Below are positions 1 through 10,679 of a DNA stretch of 64,000 nucleotides, piece after piece. The notes beneath the pieces were generated by a model, which searched no databases, was not told where the DNA came from, and was given only the letters and a program-made list of their open reading frames with translations. Position 1 is the first letter of the stretch. Every line of letters begins with the position of its first letter. The DNA lies in contig OX465282.1 of NCBI GenBank assembly GCA_949987705.1, positions 4,576,501 to 4,640,500 of the forward strand. Reading direction: 5' to 3'. The DNA is from Thereva unica (taxonomy: Eukaryota > Arthropoda > Insecta > Diptera > Therevidae). The position numbers and the translations under genes were made by a program.

Positions 1-433
1 TCTTAAAATCGCTGTTTCCATGCGCATTGAGAGTCTCATACAATATGCTCATTTATATTTTCAGTTAGCTGACTCGACAGTCATTGTCCTGCCCAAATTT
101 CAATAGATTTGTTTCTCTGCATTCTGTATTTCCAATTAATAAGACGATTCATTCTCAACTCTAATATGGACAACTAGAGAAATTATGCCCTGCAAATAAT
201 CGAAAGAATTACGCCAAATAATTTACTAATAGAAAAGGGGTTGTCTTCCATCACAGGCGTACGCTTTTTTGATAATCCGTCAAATAGGAGAGTTTGGTTG
301 GATAATTTTGATGCATCAACTTTATAGTCCAGAAATAAGACCAAACTTAAATGAAAAGTAACGCAGAAGTAAAGTAGACGTAACTTCCACTGAAGTAGAT
401 GTAACATCCACTTACTACCATACATATTGGTCA
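1..433. other. No recognisable gene
   Basis: AT-rich sequence without a coding signature. A 105-codon minus-strand ORF (183-500) runs across the border of the neighbouring transposon and has no recognisable motif. I see no repeat shared with the rest of the window here. Confidence 0.5.
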
Positions 434-1194
434 CTCTCATAATAAGTCGGCGTTTGGCTTTTTTGCGCCCGGTGCATATACATATTGCGCCCATATACAT
501 ATTGTGCCCCCTTCATTTTTGTTCATTTTTTGATGGCAGTAAAGGAAAATGAAAGAAGACACAAACACTCATTTTAAATGAAGGCACGGAATTATTGCAC
601 CTATGAAAGCGCGCCCTTGCCTTTGTCCAATCAGGATTTGCTTCGCGATCTTGCTTTTGTGCTGAGTTTACTTACGCTTTAAATTCACAAAACTCTCCCG
701 CTAATGCTGATTAATGCTCTCCGATGATTTTCATTGTAAGCTGCACTTCCTTAACTATTTCCAGCACTAATAATGCTAGATGGTCACTGCACTGCATATA
801 TTGGTTTCTACGGTAGAGTCTTGCATAACAAAGCAGTCCACTTAACAGCCTTACTGGACATAGAAGCCGCTTTCAAAAACTTCAGAACAGAGGCGATCTA
901 GGTGTTTCTCGCCGAAGTAGTGATCTATAATAGTACGACTTATTTGAATTACAAATCATGACCTATGGCACCGTGCCAGCCAAGAAAGGAAAGACGACAA
1001 AATCAGGCGAACTAAATGAAATTGCATTGGCCACACCTTGCAGAAGGCAATGGTAAAACGCACAGAAGGTGCATTTCGTGTAATATATGACAATTGGATC
1101 ACTTTTTCAATTTTTTTTAAATCTTAATTTCTGAAATTGCGCCCGGTGCAAGTGCACCATTTTCACTTATGAAAGCGCCGTCCTTGCTCTCATA
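434..1194. mobile_element. hAT-like non-autonomous element, family B (copy B2)
   Basis: The element proper is 442-1186. It is bracketed by a perfect 8-bp target-site duplication CTCTCATA (434-441 and 1187-1194). The right end ...GCGCCGTCCTTG and left end ...TCGGCGTTTGG match, with mutations, the better-preserved family B ends seen at 25496 and 26947 (CAGGGCCGGCGCTT / AAGCGCCGCCCCTG). Subterminal GCGCCCGGTGCA also matches. An 8-bp duplication with CAGGG-type inverted ends is the hAT signature. A second right-end-like sequence lies inside at about 590-619, so the interior is composite. No transposase is present. Confidence 0.8.
795..960 (+). pseudogene. LINE reverse transcriptase fragment inside B2
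   Basis: Translation gives a stretch with the RT motif A-like string TALLDIEAAFKN, recognisable as the LDIEGAFDN block of RNase H-bearing LINEs such as those at 18.3-19.2 and 32.3-33.5 kb. Only about 55 codons are left before a stop. It lies wholly within the hAT-like element B2, so it was either captured by that element or inserted there. It cannot be functional. The LINE clade is inferred from the motif only. Confidence 0.55.
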
Positions 1195-1425
1195 CATTTA
1201 TATGGAATGGTACCTAACTTCACATGACTGCACTTCCCTTCCCATTTAGGTTTGGCCTATAGACACCATCAGCCAGGACATCGTGCTGGATGTGGCAATG
1301 GTTAGGGCCTGATGTTACCAGCAGCATCTCTAGCTCGATCCAGTTTGGCCGCCGCCCCCAACATCTACGCCGCCCGGGGCAATGGCCCCCTCGGCACCCC
1401 CCACGCTACGCCACTGACTCCGGCT
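1195..1425. other. Unassigned; GC-rich island at 1310-1435
   Basis: Between two family B elements. The segment 1310-1435 is much richer in G+C than its surroundings and opens a short plus-strand ORF rich in Ala and Pro, but no domain is recognisable. It may be the left part of the B copy that follows. Confidence 0.3.
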
Positions 1426-2263
1426 TCACCGGCCGAACTGTGCAAGCTCAAGCAAATTAGTGTACTGAATTTCGATTTTTACCTGAGCTCCCACACATTT
1501 TCACATATTGAACTCAGGAAAAATAAAGCCTCAGTTGGCCCAACAGAACATGAAATTGAGATTGAACGTAGAAGCTCGCTCAAACCAGAGAGTAATCAAC
1601 TGGAATAATGGAATATCATTCCTATGAGCTTCTGCATTTCAAACTTCTGGCGAAAAAGCACCAAAAATTTCAAGCATGAACTGAACATGCCATGTTCACC
1701 GGTGAAGCCACTTATGCGGATTGAATTGAACTTTATTGTACTGAGGCCGATGAAGCCGAGGTATAAAGGAACAAACAAAAAACAGCAATTAAAGAGGAAT
1801 TCTGGCCACAAGAAGTTTTGTTCTCCTCACTTCGTTCATTTATCTATTTTAACAGAATTTAAAAGTGCAGCAACAGCGCCCTCAAGTTTTTATCAATCAC
1901 GGTGAACAGCAATACACAATAAAGATGTATTGGAACAATTTGTCCTTTGCATGAGTGGATATGGTGCTTTTTAGATATTTATCAAAAAGTGCTCCAAAAT
2001 ATGAAATTCTTTTCTTTAACTTGGGAGATTTTTTCCTGAATATCTCGAATCTCGAAGCTAAAATTTGTGGAAACTTCATGCAGGAAAAGAAATGAAATTT
2101 TCCCGTTTTTTCTTGCATGAGAAGGTACAGGAACGAAAATTGGGTAACTTTTTTGCAGCTGTGAGAATACTTTTTTTCTAAATTTTAATTTCTGAAACTG
2201 CGCCCCCCCCCAATTGCGTCCGGTGCAAGTGCAACATTCGCACCTATGGCAGCGCCGCCCCTG
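1426..2263. mobile_element. hAT-like element, family B, left end missing (copy B5)
   Basis: The interior (1426-1690) is closely similar to the interior of the intact B copy at 26075-26310, for example the shared run AATCAACTGGAATAATGG. The right end, AGCGCCGCCCCTG at 2251-2263 preceded by GCGTCCGGTGCAAGTGCA, is the family B right terminus. I find no left terminus or matching 8-bp duplication. No coding capacity. It abuts the truncated start of A element copy 1. Confidence 0.65.
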
Positions 2264-3082
2264 GTCTTTTGAGACCAGAGCACCATTGCGTTGTTTGTAG
2301 CCGGCCAAGTTTATATACTCATCAATATGACTCGAACAAGACTCAAGCAGGTAGCGCTGACTCCAAGACTTAGGTTACATCCTGCTCGAGGTCCATTCCT
2401 GGAGCAGACTAAATAAAGCGAATCTAAAGAGAATGAACTCGATAAAAACCGCAATCCCAATGTGTAAGCAATCGTGCTGAATTTTATGAATGGTACTGCG
2501 TGAATGTACTACTAACAATGGACTCCAGATACCAGTGGAGAAGAATAAGATGGTAAAACGGAGCTCTGCCATGGACAAAATTCCTTTCTCGCGCAGTTCG
2601 AGGGATCAATATAGAGAAAACCTCAAAAAAGATGGAACACTTCTCAACGCTCCAAACATATCTGGGGCTTCCATAGCCCCCAACAGGACGACCTACAAGG
2701 CAGTTGGATATTTTTGCACCCACACGTCAAGGTTTTGAATGTGGCCCTAGAGAAGGAGAGGGTTCGGGATCGGAGCAGTCTGTGCCCGCAAACCACGCCG
2801 CAATACGCTGAGATCACTCTTTCATTGCAAGAAGATCTACTTAGAAGCTACCTGCGGAAGTACGGACACCTAATCGCTTTGAGAAGATGGGTGGACTCAG
2901 CCCGAAAACGTCTTTCGCAATATCTGAAAGCTGGCTACTCTCGTGTAGAGGCTAGGGTCTGCGTGGTCCCCGAAAGAAGAAAGAAATACCAATTTTCTTA
3001 ATAAAAAGAGGGTTAGATCCGCTGGATCTCTTCTCCAGGCCACAACATCTGGCGAAAAGGTTGAGGGCTCGGCCATACGGTT

Positions 3083-5235
3083 TGAATCTTCGGAAAATTC
3101 AACGTCATAGAAACTATTGCTTTGGGAATGAGGCTGTTGCAAAAGTTCTAGCACTTCTTTTTTGAAGTTGCGAAGAGGTTTTTTCGGCCACTTCCTAGAC
3201 ATGGACAACACTGGATCGGAGCTCGTCAGTAATTGATGGAAAACGTCCTCCATGGTTTTCTCTCTCGACATTTTGCGAGAAAACATCTCGCGATATTTTC
3301 TAATTTCTTTGTTTCGGGCTTCTGAAGCCTCCTCTGACATCTGGCCAATAGGTAGTAATGCGTTGGTAATAATAATGGGACCATGGAGCAGAAGTTTATG
3401 AAGTGTAACACTCATTGGATACCAATTGTATTTGTCAATATACTTATAGCTGAGCGGTTTCCGCGGCGTAAATGTTAAACTTCTCTAAATTAATTTCATG
3501 ATCGCTGCACACTGCAAGGAGTATAATATGCAGTCTTTTTATCAGGTTTACATCGACACCTGTGATTTCGGACGATTTTTCGTACTCAGAAAAAAATTTA
3601 CGGGCAGTATTGCCGTTATTCGAATTACCACTTCCCTGCCTGGGCTTGTCGACATGGAGGTGTAATTTTTTTAGGAATGACTCTTGTATTAATTTCTTTC
3701 TGTCTTCAACTTTCTGGAAATCTTCAACATCTTTTTTTGTACCTTCCATTTCTTCACTTCTAATTTATAGGCCAAATGTAAAATATTCTCAAACGCCCTT
3801 ATGCTTGCATGAAGAGGAGAGAGTCCGAACTCAACAACAGAATCGTCTATAGGTAATAATTAGATCTTGTCAATGCCATGCATGTCCTTAGACGTAATGT
3901 TGCAAAGAAAACACCTTTGTGAGGAAGCAGTTGACGTCACAGCGTTGCAGACTTTACCATCAATCATGGTGAATTGTAAAGCGTATTTCACAGTTACAAT
4001 CCTCTCAGGACTCGACTTCAGATGCAAAGTGAATGGCGTCAGATTTCTTATTTGTCTGTCGATATATTCCTTCTCTGCCTGGATATTTTCAATAGTTTCT
4101 TGTTTGAACTGCAAACGGATCGGTCGACATAGCCGAGGCGAGGATGGACAAGGATTTTGCCATACAATTAGTTCGTTTTTATCTTTAATGTAACCAGAGA
4201 TAAGCCGCAGCGGTACAAATGAAGTATGTAAAACACTGACATCTGATGAGTTTTCTTCAAGAAAAGATGCGTTATATTCACTATGACTCCCGCTGCCGTC
4301 GAATCCCCACTTAAGTATCAGAGTTAAGTGTTCAAGCTGGTCGTCATTAAGACAACTCAACACTTCCTCTTGAACTTGGATTAACTTTGCAGTTGTATGA
4401 TGTAATATATTTTGAAGCAGAACCTCAGCCTTTGTTTCTGAAACGATTATTCCCGGAGGATAACAACGCTTTTTAGCCTCCAGAACTGTGTTGTATGAAG
4501 GGTACAAATCACAATTATTTTCCTTGGCTTGTAATCTTAAATATAAATATTGGCGTTTTGTTATCTTGGTGTCAATCATCATTAATAATGCTGCATCAGA
4601 TGAAATCATGAAGCCACACGGATTTGTAAGTGAGGCTGATGAGGCGCGTCTTCTGTACCTGGTTGCACGACTTGGGGAACCAAGAGCAGCATTCTTTACA
4701 ACAGCAGCTGCATCATTAGCTCCACTTGATCTTAGCTTCATTTGCGCTGCGTAAGATAACTCCACTGCGATGTATTTCTCTCGAAGTTCCTGGGTTCTTC
4801 GTCTCATAGTACGCTCTGAGCCAGCAACAAAATTCACCAATGGCCGGCCTTCCACGACCTGGATGGCTCCCGTCCGCGTTTGCTGAATCCACGGCTTGTA
4901 AATCAGAAATAGGAAAACTGAATGTTCCGTTCAGCCACTCTCTATTTTTTGCGAGAAAAACACTCTTAACACGATAAGCCTGTTGGTTTTACGCAAGAAT
5001 ACCTTCAGATTTTCTCTCGACTCGCTTGAAACTTCTTCCGTTTGAGTTCTATCCACTACAAATTTATTTAATAATTCCAGCTGTGTAGTCGGATTCCCAA
5101 AACTGATGTCTGCGATGCAACCAAAAAGCTCATACCTTGATATATCAGATGTATTTTGAACATTTTCTAGAAAGACAAATAAACGACGGAATTTACTACG
5201 GTTTGTTTTATGATTATTTCCAGAAAATTTAAACC
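3083..5235 (-). pseudogene. Transib transposase, lightly damaged
   Basis: Cut-and-paste DDE transposase related to the RAG1 core. Pieces in order: an N-terminal segment 5235-4945 containing FLRKTNR; then 4930-3752 with GRPLVNF, KWGFDGSGSHSEYN (first catalytic Asp region), LWQ-like IVWQNPCPSS, FTMIDGKVCNAVT (second Asp region) and CFLCN; then FGLSPLHASIRAFENIL; then 3749-3467 with GSGNSNNGNTARKFF and ITGVDVNLIKRLH; then 3465-3083 with MSVTLHKLLLHGP, LPIGQMSEEASEARNKE (probable catalytic Glu) and DPVLSMSRKWPKKPL. The total is close to the usual ~680-700 residues. I count four lesions: a frameshift near 4940, an in-frame stop just after HGIDKI (about 3859), and frameshifts near 3745 and 3460. 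All three candidate catalytic acidic residues survive. Few lesions suggest relatively recent inactivation. Family assignment rests on several motifs in the right order; I am confident of it. Confidence 0.88.
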
Positions 5236-5964
5236 CCTTTTACATTTTGCATGATCTTTGACCTTCATTAATATTTATTTTTGCTCGTTTGGTCGAAAAC
5301 ACGCTAAAAACAGTTTTTTGATTGCTACCATTAGGGCGATACGGGCTTAAAGTTCTTGAAATTGGTTGTACAACTAAACATTATTTTAAATATTATTAAA
5401 AAATATAACAGTTTAAAAAAATGTTTAATCTAACTCAAAAAAAATCTAAATTAAAACTTATTTAAAACAAAAATTTCAAGAAAATGTGCAAGTTCTTGCA
5501 GCTAATTCTGGTAACACTACATTACACATGTATCAAGGTTTAATTTGGTACCATAATCACCGCGGACAAACGCGGTCAACTAAACTAAAACCTCTTTGCA
5601 ATATTTTCACCCACAAAAAAAATTTAATAAGTTTATTTTGTACAGATGGTATATTTATTACATATTAATTTACCTTCCATAGTGTTATCCATAATGTAGA
5701 CTATAACACAAAAAATTCTGCGTGTTTTGATAAACAGTAGGACAAAGTAGTAGCCGTTGGAAAAATTACTATGCGGCACAACCATTTCCCGAATTTCTTG
5801 AAACTGTCCACGATTCCCACCCCTTAAAGCCCTTATTCATGTTTGGGCAAGTGTTTCCCACTCTCCAGTTATTACAGTTTAAAGTCCATTTGGATAATAA
5901 TGTTTTCTAACAACTTCGATATTTCGATTTTTGGCCAGGAATTTGGGGTCTGTGGACCACTGTG
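3083..5964 (-). mobile_element. Transib transposon, 3' end truncated
   Basis: A DNA transposon of the superfamily from which RAG1 is thought to derive. The 5' terminus is at the right: on the minus strand it begins CACAGTGGTCCACAG (from 5964), fitting the CACWRTG start of Transib ends. The next plus-strand 5 bases, CGCCG (5965-5969), fit the GC-rich CGNCG target preference of the superfamily. The other terminus is missing, since A element sequence begins directly after the transposase C-terminus near 3083, so no matching duplication can be shown. About 730 bp upstream of the transposase (5236-5964) is non-coding. The host sequence is A element copy 1. Confidence 0.75.
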
Positions 5965-6414
5965 CGCCGTCAAAAAAGTTGCACGCAACCTAAACAAATG
6001 CACGTTGCACGCAACCTATGTCAAATGGCAGAAAGTGCCAGAACCGGCATGTTTACGACTGACTATCCGGAGACTCTCCTGACTACGAAAAAACTAGCTG
6101 CTGCGCAAGGGAGCTTTCTGGTAGCAATGGCCGAGTTGGCTCAAGCCTCAGAACAGCACAGGTCCCTGTGATGAACCGCCTTAAGCCCAGGAAAGAGCAG
6201 GCCTCTCGCAGTACAGCCCGACGGCAGCAGAACCACCCCACTGACATTATGTTAAAAAGGATAGGGGACTAAAGCAAGATCCTAAGGGTGTAGAATTAGA
6301 GAGTACTCCACAAAGTGCACCGCACAACTTTTATTGAGATGACGTTCTGTGGTGGACCAAAAGGCTATTGACGATTTAGCCAATTTGACTACAAGTTTAG
6401 TTGGGAAAAACTTA

Positions 6415-6966
6415 CCCGGCCTTTACACGGGACAGTATTACTGTTACTGTCACTGTCACTCTCATGTAAACGTCTACAATCCCGACTTTATTACTGTCGC
6501 GACAGTACTGGCAAGATTACAATCTCGACAATACTGTCTAGAAAGTAATTTGACAATTTGTGAAATCAAGTTGGCGAAAAGTGATTTTAAGGTGGTAACT
6601 ACATGCAAGAGCTTGCCTATCGGTACGATGCGAAGTGCTCGTTGAATATTTTATTTTATTATTTCAGTTTAATAAATAAAAATTTATTTTCAGGCCAAAA
6701 TGGAAACTTTTATTTTACCAATTCATACAACAAGAAGCGGATTTACCCAATATTTTATCTTCCGGTGTCTCCTTTTTTCATCCTTTTCGATATCCTCAAG
6801 CACTTTTAAGCACTTTAAAGCGGTTACTGCAACACCACAACGTGTGAAAACAGTTTTAGAATGAACTGTCTGTCAGTTGATCGAAAGCTAATCGGCTGGC
6901 TGGACAGTATTTGACAATTCCAGACAGAACTGTGCGTCAGTAGAACTGTCCCGTGTAAAGGCCGGG
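6415..6966. mobile_element. PIF/Harbinger-like MITE inside A1
   Basis: Perfect 22-bp terminal inverted repeats beginning CCCGGCCTTTACACGGGACA (6415 on; complementary end to 6966), flanked by the 3-bp duplication TTA (6412-6414, 6967-6969). A TWA triplet target is typical of PIF/Harbinger. The related A copy at 61.25 kb has the uninterrupted site (...CAGCTTAGGGTCACGACGG...), which confirms the borders. Internal direct and inverted ACTGTC motifs; no transposase. Confidence 0.82.
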
Positions 6967-7546
6967 TTAAGATCAGGGCGGCAGAAAAGCCCCCTTGTAA
7001 TGATCCCACAGCGACCACCTCCACTCCAATCACCAAGGCAGCAAAAATCCCGACATTACCAACAGAAGCCTCGCAGAGTCGCAGGAGTCTGCTCCGGAAA
7101 TGGAAGAAGTAAGTTGGTCAAATGTTAGGGGTTATAGCGCGTGAGTTGTTTCAATCGAACTTTTTGTATGAAGAGGTCGATTGAAACAGCTTACGTGCTA
7201 CCACCGCAGGATGGTGAACTCTGCAATTTTGGGCTGGTGGTACGAGAAGCCTCTTTTAACGAGGAGGTGACTCTCTCCACCATCTCAACCTTACTAACTC
7301 TAATGCTCAACTATCCGATACAAAGAACCATATAGCCTTCAGAGAGGTTGGCGCTGTTGGAAAAGACGGGGATATAACTCTGGGAAGAGGTGACTCTAAA
7401 ACCACCATCGAAATATAAGGGCAGCACAAAAAGGCTCGAAAAGGAGAAATAAGTGAAGAAGTGTTCCAAGGTAAACCACCATCACGCCATGGCAGTGCTC
7501 GAAAGAAAGCTCGCTCCACCCTCAACAAGGGCTAGTGCTGGCGCTG

Positions 7547-7800
7547 TGCAGCGTTGATAACTCTTTCCCTGAGAGACCACTAGATTCGACTTTTAAAGCC
7601 ACCAGAATATTTTCGTCTTGGCCGAAAGTAACTAGATATTCCACTAAATCTAAAGTTTCGAAAATTTAATGCTTGAAAAGCGCTGTTTAAGCGAGAATAA
7701 TAAAACTAATTAAAAAATAATAATAATAATGACTCCACTAAATGCTATAAAATATCAATATTTTAATAATAGAATCAGCAATATTGCTTTGACCAATTAC
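7547..7800. other. Unassigned AT-rich spacer
   Basis: Follows the right end of A1. It contains a short (AAT)n run near 7715. No coding signal. Confidence 0.4.
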
Positions 7801-8075
7801 AATTATAAACAGGCTTCACTGGACGAACTGCGCAAGTACAAGCAAATTTCTGAACTGAACTTTAAAATAACCTCAGTTCGCATACATTTTCCACATATTC
7901 AACTGAGGATAAAACAAAACCTCAGTTCGCCCAGCTGGACTCGAACTGAAGTCCAATATATAAAAAGTCGCTCAAAAGAGAATAATCAACTGGAATAATG
8001 GAATGCCATTCCAATGAGCTTTCGCATTTCTAGCTTCTGGCGAAAAAGCAACGAAAGCAAAGAAATTCAGCAGCT
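7801..8075 (+). repeat. Family B core fragment
   Basis: Closely similar to B interiors at 1426-1690 and 26075-26310: it shares the GCTTCACTGGACGAACTG block, the AACCTCAGTTCGCC block and AATCAACTGGAATAATGG. No B terminal repeats are visible around it, so it is an isolated or truncated copy. Confidence 0.6.
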
Positions 8076-8210
8076 CATTGCAGTGAAACTAGCATACGTC
8101 TGTCTAATGATATTTCCGCAGCACCAAATTAGTTTGCTCGTCCTAACTTCAACCTTTAGTCCTCCTTTTCGTGCCAACCAAGGTATAGGTGTCGCTTATA
8201 AATAGAATCG

Positions 8211-8400
8211 ACTCGACAGTGGGGCAATCTTCCGCAGCAAGTATTTCCAAACTCCCTCAACATCCTAGATATCATACGTAAAGTTCATCGCAATCTGCTT
8301 GAACATCCACCAGACTTGTCCCATGCTATCCTAACCTATTCTATCCTTCAAACTAAACAATACAAGACATTTAACTGTGATGAAAGAGATGAAACGGACT
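8211..8400 (+). pseudogene. LINE 3' end fragment (same family as 45.7-47.6 kb)
   Basis: Aligns with the last ~45 codons and early 3' UTR of the LINE at 47370-47540: translated LPQQVFPNSLNIL and VHRNLLEHPPD correspond to LPQSVFPNSYNIL and VHRHFLLHPPD there, and the following TATCCTTCAAAC tract matches too. A severely 5'-truncated copy. Confidence 0.65.
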
Positions 8401-8619
8401 GGTAGAACAAAGGGTTATTTAGAACTTCGGGTTTTTTTTTACATTTAAAGTGTTGCCATCAGAATGAAACTAGGTCTCCAAAATGTTAACGGAAAGCTGG
8501 GTTACTGGGATCCAAGCTGGGTTCTAAACTTAAACGCAATAAACCATTGTGTCTAAAATGCCTGTGATAATCGATGTCAGCAGTCGAATAAAACCTCAAG
8601 TTTGGGTTGTCAATTCTTT

Positions 8620-8745
8620 CATTTTTCTTTTCCCTCTACTATCTTTTAGACCAGAGCTTGTTGTTCGACATTGGACCCAATGATAAAACCGCCGACAGTA
8701 CAAAAGGGCCTTACTTCTGAGCGCTAGTCTATATCAATAAAAATC
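8620..8745 (+). mobile_element. SINE 3' half (degenerate)
   Basis: Matches the 3' half of the tRNA-derived SINE at 45813-46278: a pyrimidine-rich tract, then GTTGTTCGACATTG, CCGACAGTACAAAAGGGCC and a CTAGTCTAT tail followed by AATAAAAA. The tRNA-like head is absent. Confidence 0.6.
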
Positions 8746-8924
8746 TCGTGTCACAGTGTTTGTTACCGAACTCCTCCGAAACGGGTTGACCGATTTTTAT
8801 GAAATTTTTTGTGTATATTTGGTAGGTCTGAGAATAGGTCGTAGGCTATTTTTTATACCTTTAACCAAAAGAAACAGCTGAGAAATCTAAAAAATTGGTA
8901 ATTTTAGGAATTTTCACTTCATTT

Positions 8925-9460
8925 TAATTTCAATAGCTTCATGGCCTACCTATCGTTTGGCAGCTTCGTAAATGTAAAATTGCCATTATAGTCCAAGAGC
9001 TAGTGACAGATTTGCAAAGTGATTTTGCAGAGGATGGGCCTTTGATATATGTTAGATTACTTAAAGCACAACTGATTAAGACTAATCGCCAATTCGAGTC
9101 TACTTAAGTTTTTATTTTATGACCTTTTGAACTTGTAGATTTTTTGACCATGAAAAAAGTGATATTGCAGAGGATGGGACTTGGTATATAGGTAAATTGG
9201 GTTGCTCCCACCTCTTATTCCGATTGCCATCTCATTTGGAGGTTAGGTTTGAATTTTGGGAATTTTTGAAAATGTCGGTTTGGTCCAGTTGAACAAAGTG
9301 ATATTGCAGAGGATGGGATTTGGTATAATGGTGAGATAGACCACCAATAGCCCAAATTCGGGTGCCCATCTCATATGTAATCAAGGTTTCTATTTTGGCG
9401 GCTTTTGATTTTGTAGCCATTTTGGGTATGACCCAAGTGATTTTGCAGAACCCAAAATTT
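8925..9460 (+). repeat. Left arm of long inverted repeat
   Basis: About 540 bp whose reverse complement recurs at about 12560-13125 with high similarity (for example GCAGAGGATGGGCC and CTAATCGCCAATTCGAGTCT in both arms). The arm is itself built of subrepeats: AAGTGAT(A/T)TTGCAGA starts near 9016, 9156, 9295 and 9434, a period of 139-140 bp. The two arms enclose the HAFTGCD protein remnant. The right arm carries the same elements inverted. Confidence 0.8.
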
Positions 9461-9600
9461 GGACCATAGGTTCTTGGTATCTACCAAATGCTACATTTTC
9501 AATGCCATCTCCTTTCCATTAATATTTTCAGTTTAATTGAGAAAAATTGGTTGATTGACGTCAGAGCAAAATTCTAATGAAGTCCCCTAACTAAATGTTA

Positions 9601-9884
9601 ACTCCTAAACTAATTATCGTAGACCAACGTTATTAGGTTCATATTTTTGTTAAATTAGTATTATTTAATTTAGCATAAAGAGCAAAAACTTGCGTGATTT
9701 CGTTTATAAGATATGTATATTAGGTTCAAAATATGAGCAAAATGCTAAAATATTAGGATTTTCCTCACGCTTTTAACTAAATACCTTCTTAACGGAATAC
9801 TTTTCCTAATATCAAATAAAATAATACACATTTATCTAAAATATGAACCTAATTATGTTGGTCTACGTTAATTAGTTTAGGAGT
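9601..9884. mobile_element. Palindromic MITE with TA duplication
   Basis: Inverted terminal repeats of about 45-50 bp beginning ACTCCTAAACTAATTA, flanked by TA on both sides (9599-9600, 9885-9886). The 284-bp unit has no ORF. TA targets and this symmetry fit a Tc1/mariner-type MITE; the parent transposon is not in the window. Confidence 0.7.
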
Positions 9885-10091
9885 TATTCAAGTTTAAGTA
9901 GATTTTAAAAAATATGTTTTTCTTTCGTATACACACTGTATCTAGTGGGTAGTGGGGATAGGTTCCTCTCTAGTGCTTTTTTTTCTCCAAATACATCCAA
10001 TCACCCCAAAAAATATTAGCCACGTTGTCCAACAAAGAATTTATTGAACGTCTGAAGACTCATACAACTTGCGGATTAGGGGGTATGAGTA

Positions 10092-10432
10092 TTTTTTTTT
10101 TTTTATGTCAAAGACTAGAGTCTCAGGAAAGGCCCTTTATACTGTCGACAATCTATTTTATTCGTATAGAGTGCAATGTCGAACAGCAGCTCTAGTCGGG
10201 GAAGGAAGGAACTGCCACAACCCACCCGCGATATTTTTAGTTTTAGGTGGAGCGGGGAAGGGCTAAGAAGGCTATGACAGGAGGAATCAGGAATGTAAAG
10301 AGGGAAGAAGAAAGAAGGAAAGTTATGTGGGAAAGTGGAAAAGGCGAAGGACCGTGGGGCTGGCCGGGATTCGAACCCGGGACCTTTCGGATAGTAGCCA
10401 GACGCCTTACCCCCTAGGCTACCGAGGCCCCC
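10092..10432 (-). mobile_element. tRNA-derived SINE
   Basis: Reading the minus strand from 10432: a tRNA-like head GGGGGCCTCGGTAGCCTAGG (A-box-like), then B box GGTTCGAATCC, an unrelated pyrimidine-rich body, a conserved 3' region with AGCTGCTGTTCGACATTGC and an oligo-A tail (T13 at 10092-10104 on the plus strand). Three other copies lie at 8620, 45568 and 45813. The head resembles an Arg-type tRNA but its anticodon arm is not convincing, so it is a retroposon and not a tRNA gene. No clear duplication flanks it. Confidence 0.85.
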
Positions 10433-10679
10433 TTTGAAATCTTTAAAACGAAATAACTCATGAATGGAAACTCCTATGAAAAATTTGCTGGTTTTAGGGG
10501 TACAACCAATTTCCCGACACTTAAAAAAAAAACTCTACTTACTGGCTTTAGCATTGCCTGCTTTCCACGCGTTCACTGGATGTGATTTCAACCCGTCCTT
10601 TTATAGACGGGGAAAAACAAAGCCATTTGAACTAATGGAGCAGAATGAAAGATATATAAGGGCGTTTATGAACATAAGT

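Larger units (their letters stand above)
2264..7546 (+). mobile_element. hAT-like element, family A (copy A1), split by two insertions
   Basis: Collinear with the intact-bordered A element at 49375-50929 over its length, once insertions at 3083-5964 (Transib) and 6415-6966 (Harbinger-like MITE) are removed. The right end GCTAGTGCTGGCGCTG (to 7546) corresponds to the A terminus CTAGGGCCGGCGCTG. The first ~115 bp, including the left inverted repeat, are missing where B5 abuts. The segment 6018-6330 retains the same coding remnant as A2 (see 49375). It is decayed, with many stops. Confidence 0.75.

Noticed and set aside
1312..1608. 98-codon plus-strand ORF
   Set aside because: Most of it lies in the non-coding core shared by family B elements; composition bias explains the openness of the first part.
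4488..4754. 88-codon plus-strand ORF
   Set aside because: Antisense shadow of the Transib transposase.
10358..10432. tRNA gene on the minus strand
   Set aside because: It has A- and B-box-like sequences but a poor anticodon arm, a long conserved non-tRNA tail and A-run, and further copies at 45568 and 45813: a SINE head.
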